From UBA4971 sp900019985 (GTDB lineage Bacteria > Bacillota > SHA-98 > UBA4971), in assembly GCA_050949175.1 (NCBI GenBank), contig JBMNFG010000014.1:13493-77492 (forward strand): 64,000 nucleotides of DNA. Direction: 5' to 3'. Made by a program: the position numbers and the translations under genes. Shown piece by piece: positions 61,847 to 64,000 of this stretch (position 1 is its first letter; every line of letters starts with the position of its first letter). Below the pieces are notes generated by a model. The model had not been told where the DNA came from. It was given only the letters and a program-made list of their open reading frames with translations, and did no database searches.

Positions 61847-62286
61847 ATTGAACCGGAAATCGCCGAAACTGCTTTTCGCACGCTCGATGATAGCGTTAAC
61901 CTCAATACAATCCTTTGTATTAAGGAACAAAGGATTGTATCCGATGGAGGTGGCTTCTCCTATGCGGGCAATATTATCAATTGATGAAAGACGGTAAAAA
62001 CGCCTCATTGCCATCTAGAACGAAAATTACGATCTTAGACAGCCATAAAGAGGCTCTGAAGGTCATACACAACGGAGTGGTATATAAGACTGCTCTATTG
62101 GCAGAAAAACCGCGGAAAAAGACTGTTCAGGCCTTCAAAAAGCCAACACATAACAAAATGACATTACGACCCTCGGATGACCATCCTTGGAGAACCCAAA
62201 GACAAAGAATACCCAAGCTCATTTACGAAGAATCAGATAGAGAGTTACTCGAAGCCCTCTTCAATTCATCGCGAGCCTGGGCATAG
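61847..62286 (+). pseudogene. ISNCY transposase, C-terminal part with duplicated segment
   Basis: Begins with the second copy of the 162-bp segment (IEPEIAETAFRTLDD...), frameshifted by one missing T, and continues as the true C-terminus from DGKNAS into LPSRTKITILDSHKEALKVI, ending HPWRTQRQRI ... NSSRAWA. Joining 58105-59155 to 62009-62286 would give a full-length transposase of about 440 residues. Confidence 0.82.
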
Positions 62287-62481
62287 CAAAACAATCAATA
62301 TTATCATACTCAACTTGGCCAGTTTTAGCAACGAAATCTAATTACCAGTTCAAATGCATTTTCATGTGAGGCAACGATCAACATCCCGGCGGGGTGAAAG
62401 CCCCGCCTCAAGATAATCGAGGTGACATTTTCATTGAACAAACCTTAACCATCTAGGTGACATTTTCACAGACCGTTGACA

Positions 62482-62497
62482 AGATTATTTTAGGGTT
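62482..62497. repeat. 16-bp target-site duplication of the ISNCY element (right)
   Basis: Identical to 58013-58028. The last six bases overlap the apparent left terminus of an IS5-like element (TAGGGTTTCCTGAAAAA). Confidence 0.75.
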
Positions 62498-62603
62498 TCC
62501 TGAAAAAGTCCCAAACCCTTATAAAATCTGATAAATAACCCATTTTAAGACAAGGGAAGTGCAAGGAAAACGAGAAATATTCTATAAAATCCTTGCATTT
62601 GGA
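62490..62603. mobile_element. Left-end fragment of an IS5-like element
   Basis: TAGGGTTTCCTGAAAAA at 62490 matches, with two mismatches, the inverted right terminus of the IS5-type relic (TAGGGCTTACTGAAAAA, complement near 45872-45892). About 110 bases of non-coding sequence follow before IS256 copy 2 begins. It may be the detached left end of an IS5-like element; the call rests on a 17-bp similarity only. Confidence 0.35.
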
Positions 62604-63995
62604 GATCAAGTCCAGATTAGTGTGTAAATTCCTCAGTTATCAATAAGCTTATCTGATATACGCAATATTGCTTTGATCATTGATTTGTTTTTGCTCTTCT
62701 TGCCACTGAAGGTATTCACTCATATCCAGATACTTTTTGCCGGCTATCCACTTGTCGTCAATTTCCATAAGTAAGGCTCCAATTAGGCGAATTGCCGATT
62801 CCCGGTTCGGGAAAATACGGATAACTCGTTCCCTGCGCCTAATCTCTTCGATAAGACGCTCGACAGCGTTTGTAGTACGCAGACGTCGGCGATATTTTTT
62901 CGGCAGCATAAGGACCGCGGTAGCATCATCAAAGCCCATTTCAAGTATTTGCATGGCCTTGGGTGCTTTTTTCTCAAATGTCTCCAAGGTTTGATTCAAT
63001 AACAACCGGGCAGTACCGATATCAGGCGCATCCAGAATCGCTCGCAGATGCGGATAAAGCTCTTCTTTTGCCGACTTAGGCGTAGCGTCCATGATATTAC
63101 GCATAAAGTGGGTTTGGCAGCGATGCCAGGTAACACCCTGGAAGTAGCGGCGAACCGCCTTGACCAGGCCGCCATGGTCATCTGATACTACCAGTTCGAC
63201 ACCACGCAGGTTACGGCTTTTAAGCCAGGAAAAAAACTGGCTCCAACTGGCTTCAGATTCACTGTCGCCCAGCATGAGACCTAAAACTTCCCGGTAGCCT
63301 TCGGTATTTATGCCGATAGCGATCATAGCGCTCCGGGAACGGACGCGACCGTCTTCACGAATCTTCAGTACGAAAGCGTCCACCAAGACAAAAGGATAGC
63401 ATTTTTCCCGCAAGTCCCGGTTATTCCAAGCGTTCACAATGGGGTCCAGTTTCTTGCACAACTCTGAAACAGTGGATTTGGAAAATTCGGTACCACACAA
63501 CTCTTCCGTTATCTGACTGACCTTGCGGGTAGAGACCCCGTTGATTACCATTTCCATCAGGGCCAGTATCAAGGCCTGTTCGCTCCGCTGGTAGCGGGCA
63601 AACATCTCGGTGGAAAACTGACCGTTACGAAAACGCGGAACATGTAAGGCTATGGTTCCCACCCGGGTGGTTAGTGTATGCGGGCGTGTGCCGTTACGAT
63701 ACCCCTTCCTTTTATCAGTGCGTTCGTATGGTTCGGCTTGAAGCTGTTCGGTGGCTTGCGCCTGCAAAATCTGGTTCAATATCGATTCCAATAACGCTGA
63801 CACACCGGAATCCTTGTTATTGCCTAAAAATAGACGGTGCAAAAGTTCTTGATCTACGGTAATCTGGTATTGAGCCATTCAAATTCCTCCTCTTAGAATT
63901 TTGGTTTGTCCAACTTCTATTCTAACTGAGGAATTTGTTAATGGCTCTCCTATTTTTTTAGAAAACCATTTTTACACCATTATACGGACTCAACT
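62604..63995 (-). mobile_element. IS256-family insertion sequence, copy 2
   Basis: Same ends and orientation as copy 1: GATCAAGTCCAGATTAG on the left and GGACTCAACT on the right, but with a single left tip instead of the 17-bp duplication seen in copy 1. The window ends 5 bases after the right end, so a target duplication cannot be tested. Confidence 0.88.
62649..63878 (-). CDS. IS256-family transposase, copy 2
   Basis: 409 residues with all catalytic motifs intact (VLVDAF, VVSDDHGG, NAVERLIEEIRRR) and the same AGGAGGAATTTGA ribosome site. Nearly identical to copy 1. Two copies in direct orientation about 19 kb apart can recombine to delete or circularise the sequence between them, which contains copA and the sugar operon. 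Confidence 0.95.
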   Translation of the reverse strand: MAQYQITVDQELLHRLFLGNNKDSGVSALLESILNQILQAQATEQLQAEPYERTDKRKGYRNGTRPHTLTTRVGTIALHVPRFRNGQFSTEMFARYQRSEQALILALMEMVINGVSTRKVSQITEELCGTEFSKSTVSELCKKLDPIVNAWNNRDLREKCYPFVLVDAFVLKIREDGRVRSRSAMIAIGINTEGYREVLGLMLGDSESEASWSQFFSWLKSRNLRGVELVVSDDHGGLVKAVRRYFQGVTWHRCQTHFMRNIMDATPKSAKEELYPHLRAILDAPDIGTARLLLNQTLETFEKKAPKAMQILEMGFDDATAVLMLPKKYRRRLRTTNAVERLIEEIRRRERVIRIFPNRESAIRLIGALLMEIDDKWIAGKKYLDMSEYLQWQEEQKQINDQSNIAYIR

Positions 63996-64000
63996 GATGA

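Larger units (their letters stand above)
58030..62481 (+). mobile_element. ISNCY (IS1202-like) element, interrupted by an IS21 element
   Basis: Ends are TGT-n7-CTGTGATAATGTCA on the left and, read inward, TGTCAACGGTCTGTGAAAATG on the right. A second internal AAAATGTCACCT repeat occurs near each end. The element encodes one rve-type transposase, now split in two by an IS21-family insertion that is flanked by a 162-bp duplication of transposase sequence. The outer 16-bp direct repeats match. Confidence 0.75.

Noticed and set aside
43427..63995. Simple composite transposon bounded by two IS256 copies
   Set aside because: The outer flanks cannot show a target duplication (copy 1 lacks one, copy 2 is at the window edge), and IS5 fragments beside the inner ends imply more than one event.

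Overview
The window reads as chromosome of a spore-forming, probably anaerobic Bacillota (Clostridia- or Limnochordia-like). The support is an alpha/beta-type small acid-soluble spore protein gene, strong Gram-positive Shine-Dalgarno sites, a PPi-type phosphofructokinase, a threonine dehydrogenase/KBL pair and ECF transport. No rRNA, tRNA or CRISPR array was seen. Genes run mostly on the + strand up to about 43 kb; from there to 58 kb they run mostly on the - strand, in a block bounded by insertion sequences.

Layout: 0-2.8 kb, a glycosyltransferase end and a large membrane protein with an alkaline-phosphatase-like domain. 3.0-7.6 kb, a YhaO/YhaN-like nuclease-ATPase pair. 7.7-9.4 kb, a spore protein, a methyltransferase and a flagellin relic. 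9.6-15.9 kb, a type I restriction-modification locus whose hsdM and hsdR each carry a one-base frameshift. 16.1-26.0 kb, YjbQ, then a PucR regulator with a complete ECF importer (A-A, T, S), M20 peptidase, Asp/Glu racemase-like protein, DUF1177 and AroM: an apparent uncharacterised uptake and catabolic unit. 26.0-28.7 kb, a DUF3796/XRE pair and an ABC-F protein behind a leader peptide and mutually exclusive hairpins. 28.7-31.7 kb, small and broken genes. 32.0-34.2 kb, tdh-kbl (threonine to glycine), kbl frameshifted twice. 36.1-42.7 kb, an ABC importer with PPi-PFK and a HAD phosphatase. 43.4-64.0 kb, IS256 copies bracketing an IS5 remnant, truncated cupin and Crp genes, copA, a polyol/sugar operon (SorC regulator, dehydrogenase, Rbs-like importer, FGGY kinase, class II aldolase) and a nested ISNCY/IS21 island.

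The most unusual signal is in non-coding DNA. Two arrays of an imperfect palindrome (ATGGCTCA...TGAGCCAT type) repeat at an almost strict 53-bp period: about 20 units at 34.40-35.45 kb and 10 units at 42.70-43.21 kb, bracketing the ABC/PFK operon. Other degenerate tandem repeats with 30-, 30/31-, 20/21- and 15-bp periods occupy further intergenic gaps. None resembles CRISPR.

Many genes carry single-base indels (hsdM, hsdR, racemase, kbl twice), and one carries an 11-bp tandem duplication. This is either ongoing gene decay or residual consensus error in the assembly; sequence alone cannot decide. All functions are inferred from recognised motifs and family knowledge; no database search was run.
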